Assembly: GCF_016863635.1 (NCBI RefSeq)
Contig: NZ_BOPG01000012.1
Span: 124,001 to 188,000 of the forward strand
Length of the DNA stretch: 64,000 nt
Reading direction: 5' to 3'
Source: Virgisporangium aurantiacum
GTDB lineage: Bacteria; Actinomycetota; Actinomycetes; Mycobacteriales; Micromonosporaceae
The notes under the pieces: generated by a model
What the model was told of the DNA's origin: nothing
What the model saw: only the letters and a program-made list of their open reading frames with translations
Database searches by the model: none
In this document: piece after piece, positions 41,869 to 50,066 of the stretch
How positions within the stretch are numbered: position 1 is the first letter of the stretch
Layout: every line of letters begins with the position of its first letter
Position numbers and translations under genes: made by a program

Positions 41869-42834
41869 ATGATCACCACGCGTCTCGATCTGGACCGGAT
41901 CCGGGCGGCCCGCCGCATGGTCGACCCGGTCTTCCTGGACACGCCGCTGTATGAGTGTGACGCGCTCGGGTCCGTGCTCGGCTGCACCGTGAGCATCAAG
42001 CTGGAGACCGCGAACCCGGTGCGCAGCTTCAAGGGCCGGGGCACCGAACTGGTCGCCAGCCTGCTCGCCGAGCAGGGTCGCCCGGCCCTGGTGTGCGCCA
42101 GCGCCGGCAACCTCGGGCAGGCGCTCGGCTGGTCGGGCCGGCGGCGCGGGCTCGACGTCACGGTGGTGGCGTCGCGGCGGGCGCCGGCGGCCAAGCTCGA
42201 CCGGATCCGCGCGTTGGGTGCGGCGCTGGAGATTGTCGACGGCGACTTCGAGCAGGCGCGCGAGCGGGCGTCGGAACTCGCGCGGCAGCGCGGGGTCCGG
42301 CTGGTCGAGGACAGCCTGGACATCGAGACGTGCGAGGGCGCGGCGACCATCGGCCTGGAACTGGCCGCCTTCTCATGTGACATGGTGCTGATCGCGCTGG
42401 GCGGCGGCGCGATGGCCACCGGGATCGGGCACGTGCTGAAGACGCTGTCGCCCGGCGTCGAGGTGGTCTGTGTGCAGCCCGCGGGCGCGCCCGCGATGAC
42501 GCGCTCCTTTCACGCGCGGCGGGTCGTCACCACCGACTCGATGGACACGATCGCCGACGGGGTCGCCGGGCGGTTCCCCATTCCCGAGGTGCTCGACGAC
42601 CTGCTGGCGGTGGCCGACGACGCGGTCCTCGTCCGGGAAGAGTCGATCGTCCGGGGGATGCGGATGCTGCTCGAACACGCCGGCCTGGTGGTCGAGCCGT
42701 CGGCGGCCCTCGGCGTCGCGGCCATCTTGGAGGACCCCGAGCGCTTCGCCGGCAGGAACGTGGTGACCGTCATCTGCGGCAGCAACGTCGACATCGACGC
42801 CTATCACCGGTGGGTCTTTGGCTCGCCGTCGTAG
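41869..42834 (+). CDS. Threonine/serine dehydratase-like PLP enzyme
   Basis: A 321-residue fold-type II PLP enzyme. The Schiff-base lysine is Lys55 in RSFKGRG, the substrate loop is CASAGNLGQA, and the phosphate-binding glycine loop is ALGGGAMATG. It has the catalytic domain only, with no ACT regulatory domain, so allosteric control like that of biosynthetic IlvA is unlikely. Threonine or serine deamination, or a related racemase or lyase activity, is expected. ATG 41869 has a poor Shine-Dalgarno; the gene sits 24 bases after the Nudix-fusion gene. Confidence 0.88.
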   Translation: MITTRLDLDRIRAARRMVDPVFLDTPLYECDALGSVLGCTVSIKLETANPVRSFKGRGTELVASLLAEQGRPALVCASAGNLGQALGWSGRRRGLDVTVVASRRAPAAKLDRIRALGAALEIVDGDFEQARERASELARQRGVRLVEDSLDIETCEGAATIGLELAAFSCDMVLIALGGGAMATGIGHVLKTLSPGVEVVCVQPAGAPAMTRSFHARRVVTTDSMDTIADGVAGRFPIPEVLDDLLAVADDAVLVREESIVRGMRMLLEHAGLVVEPSAALGVAAILEDPERFAGRNVVTVICGSNVDIDAYHRWVFGSPS

Positions 42835-42843
42835 GCTCGTCGC

Positions 42844-44037
42844 ATGTCACGATCGACCTCTGTGGCCGTCGTCGGTGGTGGGATCGGCGGGCTCGCGACG
42901 GCGCTCGGGTTGCTGCGGGCCGGGTTCGACGTCCGCGTCTACGAGCAGTCGCGCACGCTGTCGCAGGTGGGCGCCGGAATCCAGCTGGCGCCGAACTGTA
43001 CCCGGCTGCTGCGCGGGCTCGGCGTCCTGCCGGCGGTCGAGCGGGTCGCGTTCGCGCCGGACGCGATCGAGTTCCGGCGATGGGACGACGGCCGGCTGCT
43101 GTCGGAGACGTTGCTCGGCGCCGGAATCGCCGCCACGTACGGCGCGCCGTACCTGCACGTGCACCGGGGCGACCTGGTCGGCGTGCTCGCCGACGCCGTC
43201 ACCGCCGACCGGATCGAGACCGAACGGCGCTGTGTCGGGGTGACCCGGGACGGCGCCGGCGCCCGGCTCCGGTTCGCCGACGGCGGCACCGCGTACGCCG
43301 ACGTGGTGGTCGGCGCCGACGGGATCCGCTCGGTGGTCCGCGAGACGCTGCTCGGGCGGGAGGACGCGCGGTTCACCGGCTACCTCGCGTACCGGGGGCT
43401 CGTGCCCGCCGAGCGGGTCGCCGCCCTGTCCCTGGAGCCGCGGTGCACGGTGCGGCTGGGCCCGGGCGCACACTTCGTCCACTATTTCGTCTCCGGCGGG
43501 CGGCTCCACAACGTCGTGTGCGTCATCGAGGAGACGTCGTGGACGCGCGAGTCATGGACCGATCCCGGCGATCCCGACCAGCTCCGGGCCGCCTTCGCCG
43601 GCTGGCACCCGGTGGTGGGCGCGATCATCGACGTCCTCGACGAACCGTTGCGGTGGGCGCTGTTCGACCGGCCGCCGCTGCCGCGATGGAGCAGCGGCCC
43701 GATCACGCTGCTGGGCGATGCCTGCCACCCGATGCTGCCCTACGGCGCGCAGGGCGCGGCACAGGCCATCGAGGACGCCGCCGTGCTGGCCACCTGCCTG
43801 ACCGAGGCCGCCGGCCGCGACATTCCGGCCGCGCTTGTCCGGTACGAGACCATCCGACGCGGCCGGGCGACCCGGGTGCAGGAGATGTCCCGCGCCAATG
43901 GCGTGCGCTTCCACCTGCCCGACGGGCCCGACCAGCAGGCCCGCGACACGGCGATGGCGTCGGGTTTCGGAATCTCGCCCGAGATCGACTGGCTCTACGG
44001 CCACGACCCGTTGATTGCCGAACAGGCAACGTCCTGA
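42844..44037 (+). CDS. FAD-dependent monooxygenase (salicylate hydroxylase-like)
   Basis: A 397-residue class A flavoprotein hydroxylase. The N-terminal FAD motif is VVGGGIGGLATALGLLRAG, the middle DG motif is VVVGADGIRSVVR, and the third FAD motif is LLGDACHPMLPYGAQGAAQAIEDA. Enzymes of this group hydroxylate aromatic rings with NAD(P)H and oxygen. ATG 42844 lies 9 bases after the PLP enzyme stop, so the two probably form an operon. The aromatic substrate cannot be deduced. Confidence 0.92.
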   Translation: MSRSTSVAVVGGGIGGLATALGLLRAGFDVRVYEQSRTLSQVGAGIQLAPNCTRLLRGLGVLPAVERVAFAPDAIEFRRWDDGRLLSETLLGAGIAATYGAPYLHVHRGDLVGVLADAVTADRIETERRCVGVTRDGAGARLRFADGGTAYADVVVGADGIRSVVRETLLGREDARFTGYLAYRGLVPAERVAALSLEPRCTVRLGPGAHFVHYFVSGGRLHNVVCVIEETSWTRESWTDPGDPDQLRAAFAGWHPVVGAIIDVLDEPLRWALFDRPPLPRWSSGPITLLGDACHPMLPYGAQGAAQAIEDAAVLATCLTEAAGRDIPAALVRYETIRRGRATRVQEMSRANGVRFHLPDGPDQQARDTAMASGFGISPEIDWLYGHDPLIAEQATS

Positions 44038-44094
44038 CACCTGCCCGGGCCGTGCAGGCACTACGATGTGCGCCTTGACGGAAGGACCCGGCCG

Positions 44095-44463
44095 ATGACC
44101 CAGCCAGGATCGATGGACCCGTTCAGCACGTTCCTCAACGTCGACCGCGACAGCAGCGCCGAGTCAGCCGAGCCGCCGGCCGGGACGCCAGCCGGGACGC
44201 CAGCCGCGACGTCCGCCGAACCGGGCGTGACCCGGGCCGACGTCCTTCGCGCGCTGCTCGCCCGGCAACCGGGCGGCGGCCCCGTTCCGTTGCGGGACCT
44301 CAGCCGCGACCTCGGTGTCCGCACCACCCAGGTGGCCGTCCTGGTGGCCGGCCTCGACGAGGAGGACCTCGTGACGATCGGCGCCGCCGCCGACGACGAC
44401 CTGGTGCAGTTGACCGCCGCCGGGGTGGCCGCCGCCGGTGCCGTCACGGACGAGGTGGCGTAG
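44095..44463 (+). CDS. Small winged-helix-like protein with Pro/Ala repeat linker
   Basis: A 122-residue protein. The N-terminal ~50 residues are disordered and include a PAGTPAGTPAAT segment coded by a 12-bp tandem repeat. The C-terminal ~70 residues look like a winged helix (RADVLRALLAR, then LRDLSRDLGVRTTQVAVLVAGLDEEDLVTI). ATG 44095 follows GGAAGGA; a longer start at 44068 lacks one. The gene is two bases from the membrane protein at 44466, so the pair is co-expressed. It may be a DNA-binding regulator controlled by its membrane partner, or a structural mimic. Confidence 0.65.
   Translation: MTQPGSMDPFSTFLNVDRDSSAESAEPPAGTPAGTPAATSAEPGVTRADVLRALLARQPGGGPVPLRDLSRDLGVRTTQVAVLVAGLDEEDLVTIGAAADDDLVQLTAAGVAAAGAVTDEVA
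44179..44214. repeat. 12-bp tandem repeat in the linker of the small winged-helix gene
   Basis: Two identical units GCCGGGACGCCA at 44179-44190 and 44191-44202 are followed by a diverged third unit at 44203-44214. They encode AGTP-type repeats in a disordered linker, and copy changes would stay in frame. Confidence 0.8.
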
Positions 44464-44465
44464 CC

Positions 44466-45137
44466 GTGTGGTCCTACATCGTCACCGCGCTGATCGGCGC
44501 CCTGGTCGGTGCCACCGAACTCGCGTCCCGGTACCGCGACCGCCCGGCCGTGCTCGTCGCGGCGCCCACCGCCTGGCTCTACGCGCTGCTGAACGCGGCC
44601 GCGGCGATGCTGGCCCTGCTGATCGTCAACTCGGCGGGCTGGAACTTCGGCGCGACCGACGACACCACGATCACGGTGCTGCGGATCATGGCGGCCAGCC
44701 TGTCGGCGATGGCGGTGTTCCGCAGTTCGTTCCTCACCGTCCGTCTCGGTGACACCGACGTCGCCGTCGGGCCGGCCACGCTGCTCACCACGCTGCTCGG
44801 GATCGCCGACCGCTCGGTCGACCGGCGCCGGGCCGCCGACCGCACCGTCACCGTCACGAAGATCATGGCCGGGGTGTCGTTCGAGCGGTCGCGGCTGGCG
44901 TTGCCGACGTTCGTCCTCACCCTGATGCAGAACGTTCAGCCGGCCGAACAGCACGACCTCGGAGTGGCCGTCGAGGCACTGTCGGTCAGTCGAATGAGCG
45001 ATACCCAGAAGGCGTACGCGCTCGGTCTGCTGCTGATGAACATCGCCGGTCCCGCGGTCGTGGCCGCCGCGGTTGCCGCGCTGCGCAAGGAGATCGGACC
45101 CGACGCCGTCGTCCCGGTGGCTGACCGGCCGATGTAG
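44466..45137 (+). CDS. Hypothetical membrane protein paired with the winged-helix gene
   Basis: A 223-residue protein with three to four hydrophobic segments: residues ~3-17, ~36-58, ~70-85 (RIMAASLSAMAVF) and a C-terminal span ~185-205. Between them lies a polar domain of ~90 residues containing RSVDRRRAADRTVTVTKIMAGVSFE. I do not recognise the family. GTG 44466 begins 2 bases after the preceding stop. The polar domain could sit in the cytoplasm and contact the small HTH protein, but that is speculation based on gene order. Confidence 0.65.
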   Translation: MWSYIVTALIGALVGATELASRYRDRPAVLVAAPTAWLYALLNAAAAMLALLIVNSAGWNFGATDDTTITVLRIMAASLSAMAVFRSSFLTVRLGDTDVAVGPATLLTTLLGIADRSVDRRRAADRTVTVTKIMAGVSFERSRLALPTFVLTLMQNVQPAEQHDLGVAVEALSVSRMSDTQKAYALGLLLMNIAGPAVVAAAVAALRKEIGPDAVVPVADRPM

Positions 45138-45174
45138 GTCGCGGGTCGAACGGACGATGTCCACCCGTTGTCTA

Positions 45175-45184
45175 TCTATATAGA
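45175..45184. promoter_or_regulatory. A/T-rich palindrome upstream of the PadR gene
   Basis: TCTATATAGA is a perfect 10-bp palindrome 9 bases before the GTG of the PadR-type gene. It lies in an A/T-rich patch (TGTCTATCTATATAGAG) that is conspicuous in this GC-rich DNA and also resembles a -10 box. PadR proteins commonly repress their own promoters by binding such sites. Confidence 0.55.
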
Positions 45185-45193
45185 GTTAGGCCT

Positions 45194-45511
45194 GTGACCC
45201 GATCCCGGCGACCGTCGGCACAGACCCTCCTGGTGGTCAGAGCTTTGGCCGTGCAACCCGACACGTGGCGGTACGGCTACGAGTTGGGTCTGGAGATCGG
45301 CCTGAGGGCCGGCTCGTTGTACCCGATCCTGATCCGGCTGTGCGATCGCGGTCTGCTGGAAGCCGCCTGGGAGAGCGATCCGCCACCGAACCGACCGCCA
45401 CGGCACCTGTACCGGCTGACCGGTGACGGTGTGCGGTGGATCGCCGCGGTCACGGCCGCACCCGCACCGCGTGCCGCCACCGAACTCCGGACCCTGCGGG
45501 AGGCGTGGTGA
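45194..45511 (+). CDS. PadR family transcriptional regulator
   Basis: A 105-residue winged-helix protein with the PadR pattern: a helix with YGYELGLEIGLRAGSLYPILIRLCDRGLLEAAWE, followed by a wing (PPRHLYRLTGDG). It is short and lacks the C-terminal dimerisation helix of PadR-s1/s2 proteins, as in the many actinobacterial versions paired with a membrane protein. GTG 45194 is assumed. The stop overlaps the membrane protein start (GTGA). A palindrome just upstream suggests autoregulation. Confidence 0.9.
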   Translation: MTRSRRPSAQTLLVVRALAVQPDTWRYGYELGLEIGLRAGSLYPILIRLCDRGLLEAAWESDPPPNRPPRHLYRLTGDGVRWIAAVTAAPAPRAATELRTLREAW

Positions 45512-46518
45512 CAACGCAAGGAAGGCCGGATCTGCCGAGCCGGGTGCTGGCCGCCGCGGTGCGCGGGCTGCCTGCCGAGCGCCGTCACTGGGGCCTGGCG
45601 ATGCGCGCGGAACTGGTCGCGGTCAATGCGCGGCGAGACCGGTGGGCCTTCGCCTGGGGCTGCGTGCAGGTGACCGCGGCACAGACCCGGGTCCTCCGTG
45701 CGGGCCTGCACCTCGGCGCGGTACTGGCCACCCTCGGGACGGTGCTCGCCTGGGCCGCCACCGTCGACTACCCGCCGCTGTTCTGGGGCCTGACCATGGT
45801 GATGTCGGTGCTGGCAGTGGTGTGCTGGCAGGCGCGGCGGACGGCGATGCTCGGCCCGGTCGGAGACGGCCGCACCGCGTGGCTGCTGCGCGTCGGCGGC
45901 TACCTGGTCGCCGGTGCGATCGCCGCGATCGCCCTGGCTCACGCGCACCCCGCCACCGTGTCCGCCGCCGAGGACGGCACGGGCGTGCTCGTCTTCGCCG
46001 TGGTCGGAGCCAGTTGCGTGCTCGGTGTAGCCACAGTGTGCTCCCGGCGCTCGGCGGCCACGGCACGGGTGCTGGCCACCGCCGCCGGTTGCGGGCTCGC
46101 CGGCGCCGCCGGGTGGCTGGCGACCACCGTGCTGGCGCCGCCGATCCCACCCTCGACGGGGTGGGCGATCACCCTGGCGGGCCTCGCCGCGGTCGCCGCG
46201 GTGGCAGTGAACTCCGGCGGGTCCCACACCCCACGGCGTGGTCTGCTGGCGGCGCTGCTGGCTGCGGTCACCACGATGGTGCTGATCTTCGTGACCGTCG
46301 AACTGCTGGCCCACTACGGACCGGAGAGCCTCATCCCGGACGTCACCCCGCACGCCCTACCTGCCGACCGCGTCAGCGAGAGCCGCATCGAGATCGTCGA
46401 CCCGTACATCCTGCTCCTCACGCTCGGTGCCCTGTTCGCCACGACGCTCAGCGTCGCCGGCCTGGTGACCCGCGTGACAGGTTGGTCCGACCGCAGGGTC
46501 GCCATCACCCCGAGGTAG
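45508..46518 (+). CDS. PadR-coupled integral membrane protein
   Basis: A 336-residue protein. It has a soluble N-terminal segment with RGLPAERRHWGLAMRAELVAV, a sequence often found in actinobacterial membrane proteins that follow a PadR gene. About eight membrane spans follow, and the polar stretch ADRVSESRIEIVD lies between the last two. GTG 45508 overlaps the PadR stop (GTGA), so synthesis is coupled. The function of this widespread PadR/membrane pair is not established; sensing or export of membrane-active compounds is a reasonable guess. Confidence 0.75.
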   Translation: MTTQGRPDLPSRVLAAAVRGLPAERRHWGLAMRAELVAVNARRDRWAFAWGCVQVTAAQTRVLRAGLHLGAVLATLGTVLAWAATVDYPPLFWGLTMVMSVLAVVCWQARRTAMLGPVGDGRTAWLLRVGGYLVAGAIAAIALAHAHPATVSAAEDGTGVLVFAVVGASCVLGVATVCSRRSAATARVLATAAGCGLAGAAGWLATTVLAPPIPPSTGWAITLAGLAAVAAVAVNSGGSHTPRRGLLAALLAAVTTMVLIFVTVELLAHYGPESLIPDVTPHALPADRVSESRIEIVDPYILLLTLGALFATTLSVAGLVTRVTGWSDRRVAITPR

Positions 46519-46532
46519 CTACGCTCGACCCC

Positions 46533-47741
46533 GTGCACGCGACGGAGGTGACCCGCACAGCCCGGCGGCCGAAGAACCGCAAGGCGCAGATCGCCCTGGC
46601 CGCCGCCGGGTTGTTCTGCGAGCGCGGGTACCACCTCGTCGGGGTCGACGAGATCGCCGCCGCCGTCGGGATCAGCGGTCCGGCGGTGTACCGGCACTTC
46701 CCCACCAAGTACGCGATCCTCGTGCACGCGTCGCGGGAGCTGATCGCCGGAATCCTGGCGGCCACCGAGGTCGACGACGTCGACGATGACGACCTCGGCC
46801 GGCTCGACGCGATCCTCGGTGGCCTGGCCCGGTTCGCGGTCGAGCAGCGGTCGGTGGGTGCCTTGTACCAGTGGGAGTACCGGTATCTGGCGCCGGAGCA
46901 CCGGGCCGAGTTCCGCGTCGCGCTGGCCACCGTCGTCGAGCGGATCGCCGGGCCGCTGCGCGCGCTGCGCCCGGGGCTCAGCGGCCCGACCGCCGACCTG
47001 TTGGTGCGGGCGGCCCTGAGCACGTTCGGCAGCCTGTCGACGCACCGGGCGGCCGTGTCGCGCGGTCGCGCCGAGCAGACGCTGCGGCGGCTGGGCTGGG
47101 CGATGCTGCGCGCCGACGTCGCGGATCCGGTGCCGACGGCGGCGGTGCCGGGCAAGGGCATCGGGGACGGCGAGGGGACGGGCGTGCGGACCGCGTCCCG
47201 GCACGAGATCCTGCTCACCGAGGCGATCCGGCTGTTCCGCCGGTTGGGCTACCACGCGGTCGGCATGGACGACATCGGCACCGCGGCCGGCATCAACGCG
47301 TCCAGCGTCTACCGCTACTTCCCGAGCAAGGCCGACCTCCTCGCCGCGGCGTACTACCGCGCGTCGGAGCGGCTCGCCGCGAGGAAGGAGTCCGCGCTGA
47401 ACGGCGCGACCGACGCGCCCGAGGCGCTGCACCGGCTCGTCGACTCCTACGTGACGTTCAGCTTCGAGCAGAGCGACCTCGTGTCGGTGTACGTGTCGGA
47501 GAACAACAATTTGCCCGACCACGACCGGCACCAGTTGCGCCGCACCCAGCGGCTGCACGTCGAGGAGTGGGTGCGCCTGCTCACGACGGTGCGGCCCGGC
47601 CTGCCGGCGGTCGAGGCCCGGTTGCTCGTGCACGCCGCGCTCAACCTGGTGAGCGACCTCGGCCGGGCCGTCCGGTTCGCCCGCGGCGCGGGAACCGAGG
47701 CACTCGTCACGACCCTCGCCGGGATCGGCCTGAACGCCTGA
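46533..47741 (+). CDS. Double TetR-family regulator (two fused TetR domains)
   Basis: A 402-residue protein with two complete TetR modules. The first HTH is QIALAAAGLFCERGYH to SGPAVYRHFPTKY (residues ~16-62), followed by its own helical core. The second HTH is LLTEAIRLFRRLGYH to NASSVYRYFPSKAD (residues ~228-272), again with a ligand-binding core. Ordinary TetR proteins have ~200 residues, so this is a tandem fusion able to bind DNA as one chain. GTG 46533 is used; GTG 46548 after GGAG is an alternative. It precedes an acyl-CoA synthetase gene whose promoter has two GTTAACC boxes, the likely target. Confidence 0.9.
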   Translation: MHATEVTRTARRPKNRKAQIALAAAGLFCERGYHLVGVDEIAAAVGISGPAVYRHFPTKYAILVHASRELIAGILAATEVDDVDDDDLGRLDAILGGLARFAVEQRSVGALYQWEYRYLAPEHRAEFRVALATVVERIAGPLRALRPGLSGPTADLLVRAALSTFGSLSTHRAAVSRGRAEQTLRRLGWAMLRADVADPVPTAAVPGKGIGDGEGTGVRTASRHEILLTEAIRLFRRLGYHAVGMDDIGTAAGINASSVYRYFPSKADLLAAAYYRASERLAARKESALNGATDAPEALHRLVDSYVTFSFEQSDLVSVYVSENNNLPDHDRHQLRRTQRLHVEEWVRLLTTVRPGLPAVEARLLVHAALNLVSDLGRAVRFARGAGTEALVTTLAGIGLNA

Positions 47742-47745
47742 GTTT

Positions 47746-47797
47746 GTTAACCGGCGTTCGCACTACCTGAAGCGAGATACTTCCCGTCAAGTTAACC
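47746..47797. promoter_or_regulatory. Two GTTAACC boxes upstream of the acyl-CoA synthetase gene
   Basis: GTTAACC occurs at 47746-47752 and again at 47791-47797 (45 bases apart, start to start), with a related GTTTAC at 47801-47806. The gap between the TetR-type gene and fadD is only 74 bases, so these A/T-rich boxes occupy the whole promoter. They are candidate sites for the double TetR protein. Confidence 0.5.
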
Positions 47798-47815
47798 ATC
47801 GTTTACAGTGCCGGA

Positions 47816-49633
47816 ATGAGCCCCAGCGGCAATCTGCAGCGCTGCGCGGCAACCGCCGCCGGCCTCACCATCCCCAACCTGTTGCACCGCAACGCCACCC
47901 GCTACGCCGACCGCCCCGCCCTGACCACGCTCGGCGCCGACGACACGCTCACCTGGGAACAGCTGCGGGACCGGGTCGCCGCCGTCGCCATGGGCCTGCA
48001 CGACCTCGGGCTGCGCGCCGGCGACCGGATGCTGATGATGATGCCCAGCCGCGTCGAGCACTGGCTGGTCGACCTCGCGGCCGTGCACCTGGGCGCGGTT
48101 CCGTCCACCGTCTACGCCACCCTGAGCCCCGACCAGTTGCGGTACCTGGCGCAGCACAGCGACGCGCGGCTGCTCGTCCTCGACGGCGCGGCCGAACTGG
48201 AGCGGTGGCGGCCGCTGCTCGCCGAAGCCCCGAACCTGCGACACGTCGTGGTCATCGACGGGGAACACGACGGCACCGTCCCCTTCCGGCAGGTGCTCGC
48301 CGCCGGCGAGCAGGCGCACCGGGCCGATCCGGCGGCGTTCGAGAAGCGGTGGCAGGAGGTCCGGCCCGAGCAGCCGGTCACGGTGCTGTACACGTCGGGC
48401 ACCACCGGGGACCCGAAGGGCGTGCTGCTCAGCCACCACAACGTCGTCTACCAGTCGGTGGTGCTGGAGGCGACCGTCGACGTCCCCGATCACGCGCCGT
48501 CGCTGGCCTACCTGCCGCTGGCACACATCGCCGAGCGGATGCTGGGCGTCTACAACCCGATCTACCGCGCCGGCCACGTCACCGTGTGCCCCGACCCCGC
48601 GCGGCTCGCCGAAGGGCTCAAGGCCGTGCGGCCGGTGTCGTTCTTCGGTGTTCCCCGGGTCTGGGAGAAGATGGCCGCCGGCATCCAGGCCTACGTCGCG
48701 GCGGCCGACGAGCAGGTGCGGACGGCGTTCGCGGCCGCGAGCGCCGCCGCGCTGGAGGCCCACCGGCTGCGCGAGGCGAAGCGGCCGGTGCCGGCCGAAC
48801 TCACCACGAAACTGGTCGCGCTCGACACGGCCGTGCTGCGCCCGGTCCGGGCGATGCTGGGACTGGACCACGTGCAGTGGGCCGGCAGCGGCGCCGCGCC
48901 GATCCCGGTCGACGTGCTGCTGTTCCTCGCCGGGCTCGGCGTCGACGTCCTCGAGGTCTGGGGAATGACCGAGACCACCGGCACCTGCACCATCAACACA
49001 CCGACCGACTTCCGCACCGGCACGGTGGGCCGGGTCAACACCGGCATGGACCTCAAGCTGGCCGACGACGGCGAGATCCTGGTGCGCGGGCCGCTGGTCT
49101 GCCTGGGATATCTGCGCCCCGACGGCACCGTCGAACCGGTCACCGACGCCGGCGGCTGGCTCGCCACCGGCGACGTCGGCACCCTCGACGCCGACGGGTA
49201 CCTCACCATCACCGACCGCAAGAAGGAACTGCTCATCAACTCCAGCGGGAAGAACATCTCGCCGGCACAGATCGAGAACCTGCTCCGGGCGCACCCGCTT
49301 ATCGGCCAGGCGGTGGCGATCGGCGACCGCCGGCCGTACGTCACCGCACTGATCGTGCTCGACGAGGACGCGGCGCCGGTGTGGGCCCGGGCGCACGGCA
49401 TCGCCGACCCGACGCTCCCCGCGCTCGCCGCCGATCCGGTGCTGCTCGCCGAGATCCGGGCCGCGGTCGAGGTGGCCAACGCCAAACTCGCCCGCCCCGA
49501 ACAGGTCAAGGCGTTCCGGGTGCTACCGACCGCGTGGACACCGGAGTCCGGCGAGCTGACGCCCACACTGAAACTGCGCCGCCGCATCGTCGCCGACCGC
49601 TACGCGGCGACAATCGACGAACTGTACGGCTGA
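47816..49633 (+). CDS. Long-chain acyl-CoA synthetase (FadD15-like)
   Basis: A 605-residue ANL-family ligase of the long-chain FadD15/ACSL type. The AMP motif is LYTSGTTGDPKG, the A5 region is VWGMTETTG, and the hinge and A8 region read DRKKELLINSSGKNISP. The C-terminal domain ends in LTPTLKLRR, carrying the catalytic Lys. It activates fatty acids for beta-oxidation or lipid synthesis. ATG 47816 lacks a strong Shine-Dalgarno; the frame before it is closed. It follows the double TetR gene in the same orientation. Its last 34 bases overlap an antisense KhtT-like gene. Confidence 0.92.
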   Translation: MSPSGNLQRCAATAAGLTIPNLLHRNATRYADRPALTTLGADDTLTWEQLRDRVAAVAMGLHDLGLRAGDRMLMMMPSRVEHWLVDLAAVHLGAVPSTVYATLSPDQLRYLAQHSDARLLVLDGAAELERWRPLLAEAPNLRHVVVIDGEHDGTVPFRQVLAAGEQAHRADPAAFEKRWQEVRPEQPVTVLYTSGTTGDPKGVLLSHHNVVYQSVVLEATVDVPDHAPSLAYLPLAHIAERMLGVYNPIYRAGHVTVCPDPARLAEGLKAVRPVSFFGVPRVWEKMAAGIQAYVAAADEQVRTAFAAASAAALEAHRLREAKRPVPAELTTKLVALDTAVLRPVRAMLGLDHVQWAGSGAAPIPVDVLLFLAGLGVDVLEVWGMTETTGTCTINTPTDFRTGTVGRVNTGMDLKLADDGEILVRGPLVCLGYLRPDGTVEPVTDAGGWLATGDVGTLDADGYLTITDRKKELLINSSGKNISPAQIENLLRAHPLIGQAVAIGDRRPYVTALIVLDEDAAPVWARAHGIADPTLPALAADPVLLAEIRAAVEVANAKLARPEQVKAFRVLPTAWTPESGELTPTLKLRRRIVADRYAATIDELYG

Positions 49634-49851
49634 GTGGCGAACAGCAGATCGGCCACCTGGTCGGCCTCGATGGCGTCGAGGACGACCGCGTGCGCGGCGC
49701 GCTCTGGATCGTCGGTGTCGTAGAAAACAAGGTCGCGACGACCGCTGTGGTGGCACACCACGCCGACGCGTTGGCGGCGCGTGGTGGTGGCGGTGTGGCA
49801 GACGCCGACTCCGGGCAGTGCGACGCGTTCGATGATCACGATCGTCTCCAT
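49600..49851 (-). CDS. Truncated KhtT-like regulatory subunit (N-terminal domain only)
   Basis: An 83-residue protein whose LPGVGVCHTATTTRRQRVGVVCHHSGRRDLVFYDTDDPE segment matches the N-terminal domain of cation:proton antiporter regulatory subunits (KhtT type). Full-length relatives (~160 residues) continue with an RCK_C nucleotide-binding domain. Here the frame stops early, inside the antisense 3' end of fadD, and no KhtU-type antiporter is adjacent. ATG 49851 has a weak ribosome site. It may be a remnant, or a stand-alone small sensor or regulator. The gene is divergent from the kinase at 50067. Confidence 0.6.
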   Translation of the reverse strand: METIVIIERVALPGVGVCHTATTTRRQRVGVVCHHSGRRDLVFYDTDDPERAAHAVVLDAIEADQVADLLFATQPYSSSIVAA

Positions 49852-50066
49852 CCTGTACGCGGCCGTGGCACTCCACCGTCGCCCGACCCGGCGGCCGGTG
49901 CCATCCGGGGCGACACCCAAATGTGGTGCGGGCCGCCCGGTAGGCACCGCCGGTCGGGCGGAGACGGGCAGGATGGGTGTCAGCCCCGATGACGGGGCCC
50001 GCATCGGCCGGCACGCTGGAGACGGCGTGTCGATAGGACGCGGGCGCACCAGGTGATGAGGAGGCC

